Positions 62,365 through 64,000 of a stretch of 64,000 nucleotides of DNA are shown here, piece by piece. Origin of the DNA: Epiperipatus broadwayi (Eukaryota; Onychophora; Udeonychophora; Euonychophora; Peripatidae); NCBI GenBank assembly GCA_028023455.1, contig JAQFVV010006255.1, positions 370,001-434,000 of the forward strand. Reading direction: 5' to 3'. How positions within the stretch are numbered: position 1 is the first letter of the stretch; the number at the start of each line of letters is the position of its first letter. The notes beneath the pieces were generated by a model. The model saw nothing but the letters and a program-made list of their open reading frames with translations. It searched no databases and was not told where the DNA came from. The position numbers and the translations under genes are program-made.

Positions 62365-64000
62365 GTAAGAATTATACTGGACAATATGGAAGTATGTAAT
62401 AGGATGATAAATTGACCTGGCCTGCAGCTAGCTTTCTTAGGGCGGGTGATAAAATTACCGGGAGTAGATCTAACCCTCTCTTTTTTAAAAAAAAAAAAAG
62501 AAACTCAAAACACAAACAAAAAAAACCATTCATCATTTTATACATATTTATTAGTAATAATATTTACATATCTATCAAAAAAATATATATTATTTACGTA
62601 AGTTAAATCAATGTTTTTCCCCTTTTTTTATTAATCAAAGATTCCTATCAGTTTCCCTTTTGTTGGTTTGCTCTTTTCTTTTGCCAAACCCAGCTATACA
62701 CATTGCTATGTATATGTATGAGTGCGTTTTTAATCAATTAAATATAAAAAGTCACAAAATAAAAATAAAAACATTTTGTTTAATAAAGTTTTAAATATAT
62801 ACATATTAAGTCAAAGAAAGAACTATAAAGGCCAAGATGGAAGACAGTGGTTTGCAGAACAATGAAATTGACTTATAAAAAAACCTTGGAATATCAACTT
62901 CTAATTAAATACTAATTTAAAAAAAAGGTGTTAAAAGCTTTTATGGTACATTCCAATGAAGGCACATGGAATGTTAATTGGAAATTGAAAAGGGAAAATG
63001 AATGAAAAGAAAAAATTCAGAGGAGGGGTAGAGTCGGCAATTCCTGATTTGAAAAGAAAGATAAGTTTTATGAATTTGATTATTAAAAAAAAATTAATTA
63101 ATATAAGTTTGAGAGTGAAAGAAAGCAGATGGTAGAATTATATACAGAAATAAAAATCCAGAGATCGATGTTATATATTGATAAAATATGATCAGGCTGG
63201 GGTAGAAACTTCGACGTGCAAGGTGTTCGAATTCTTCCCCTGAATGTATAGCAGCTGCCAATATCAGAGAAGGGATGTCAAGCCTGGAAAATTGCCTCAA
63301 TAAGAAAATGTTGGATTGTCATGAGATGTATAAAAGATTATATAAATAAATAGAATTCAGCTATGGAATCTGAACTTCAAGAAGTCTGTTTGTCATCCAA
63401 GGACTGGAGATTTCTCTTCCACCAGGTGAATCCAATAAATTCCCCAGGAAAATACAGGTACCTTTTCTATTTGATATATATGTAACCTCTTAGTAATCTT
63501 GTTCCACGTAATTTAGAAAACTGTCATTTGACCAAATTGTGAACTTGAATTTCTTTTTTTTCCTTTTGCATGAAGAGTTTAAATTATTTTCTATTGCATT
63601 TATTAGCATATAAATTAGTCCATAATTAAATCTTCATTGCAACATACATATTATAGAATATTTGTGGGGGGGGAGGTTGGTAAAGAAAGAAAAGAGCAAA
63701 CCAACAAAAGGGAAACTGATAGGAATCTTTGATCAATAAAAAATAGGAAAAAACATTGATTTAACTTATGTAAGTAATTTTTTTTTTGATAGATACGTAG
63801 ATATTATTACTAATAAATATGTATAAAATGATGAATGGTTTTTTTTTTGCTTGTGTTTTGAGTTTCTTTTTTTTTAAAAAAAAAGAGAGGGTTAGATCTA
63901 CTCCCAGTAATTTTATCACCCGCCCTGAGAAAGCTAGCCGCAGACCAGGTTATTTTATCATCCTATTACATACTTCTATATTGTCCAGTATAATTATTAC
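62365..64000. repeat. Large inverted-arm element, open at the window edge
   Basis: Left arm 62365-62691 and right arm 63686-64000 are inverted copies of about 320 bp. The left reads GTAAGAATTATACTGGACAA at its outer end and the right ends with TTGTCCAGTATAATTATTAC. Both contain GGGCGGGTGATAAAATTAC and AGTAGATCTAACCCTCTCT (or complements). About 990 bp lie between. The right arm reaches the last base, so the true outer boundary may lie beyond the window. It may be a foldback transposon or two inverted copies of one repeat. Confidence 0.88.
62692..63685. other. Interior of the inverted-arm element
   Basis: No open frame above 70 codons and no recognised domain. Moderately complex patches at 62835-62860, 63010-63050 and 63190-63460 stand out against the AT-rich background. 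CTTCCACCAG|GTGAATCC at 63417-63434 looks splice-like but has no coding frame behind it. A G8 run is at 63666-63673. Confidence 0.5.

Overview
This is a strongly AT-rich, intron- and repeat-dominated piece of animal genomic DNA. Nothing in it looks bacterial: there are no operons and no ribosome-binding-site-led genes. The short ORFs are scattered and unsupported. The signature is eukaryotic: one spliced exon with consensus splice sites, tRNA-derived SINEs, mariner/Tc1-type DNA transposon fossils, a LINE tail, LTR retroelements and many microsatellites. The mix would fit a lophotrochozoan such as a mollusc, but I cannot fix the species from sequence alone.

Host coding content is minimal. The only host coding sequence I can support is a single 201-nt, phase 1-1 exon at 16397-16597 (+). 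It encodes the C-terminal half of a C-type lectin domain (DCIEI, WND and FIC motifs). No partner exon is recognisable, so the surrounding tens of kilobases are probably intron or intergenic DNA.

Region by region: 1-16.3 kb is AT-rich non-coding DNA with a SINE (about 3.5 kb), a mariner fossil (8.58-9.47 kb), and several foldback repeats (7.4, 10.9, 12.9, 13.4, 15.7 kb). From 16.4 to 21.3 kb come the lectin exon, degenerate downstream repeats and a second SINE. At 21.3-24.8 kb lies a composite element: two direct repeats of about 1.37 kb around a 740-bp core, bounded by a TGTAT duplication. From 25 to 33.8 kb there are a foldback, a LINE 3' fragment ending in an ATTG-type microsatellite, and a 578-bp head-to-head SINE palindrome with its own 16-bp target duplication. 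From 33.8 to 42 kb there is little beyond microsatellites and an unexplained GC-richer island (about 40.68-41.73 kb).

The most notable locus is 42043-54393. It is a 12.35-kb LTR retrotransposon with giant LTRs (4319 and 4331 bp), a TGGCGCCC-type primer-binding site, a 666-codon Gag with a long coiled coil, and a polypurine tract. Nearly all of pol is deleted, leaving only the integrase C-terminal tail. A diverged solo LTR of the same family lies 0.9 kb downstream in the same orientation (55275-59527). All three LTRs keep the same CCAAT/TATA core promoter and a run of small hairpins, and both insertions sit in ATAT targets. It looks like a recently mobile, non-autonomous element that would need reverse transcriptase and integrase supplied in trans. 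The last 4.5 kb holds a Tc1-like fossil, a 559-bp palindrome and a pair of inverted arms of about 320 bp that reaches the window edge.
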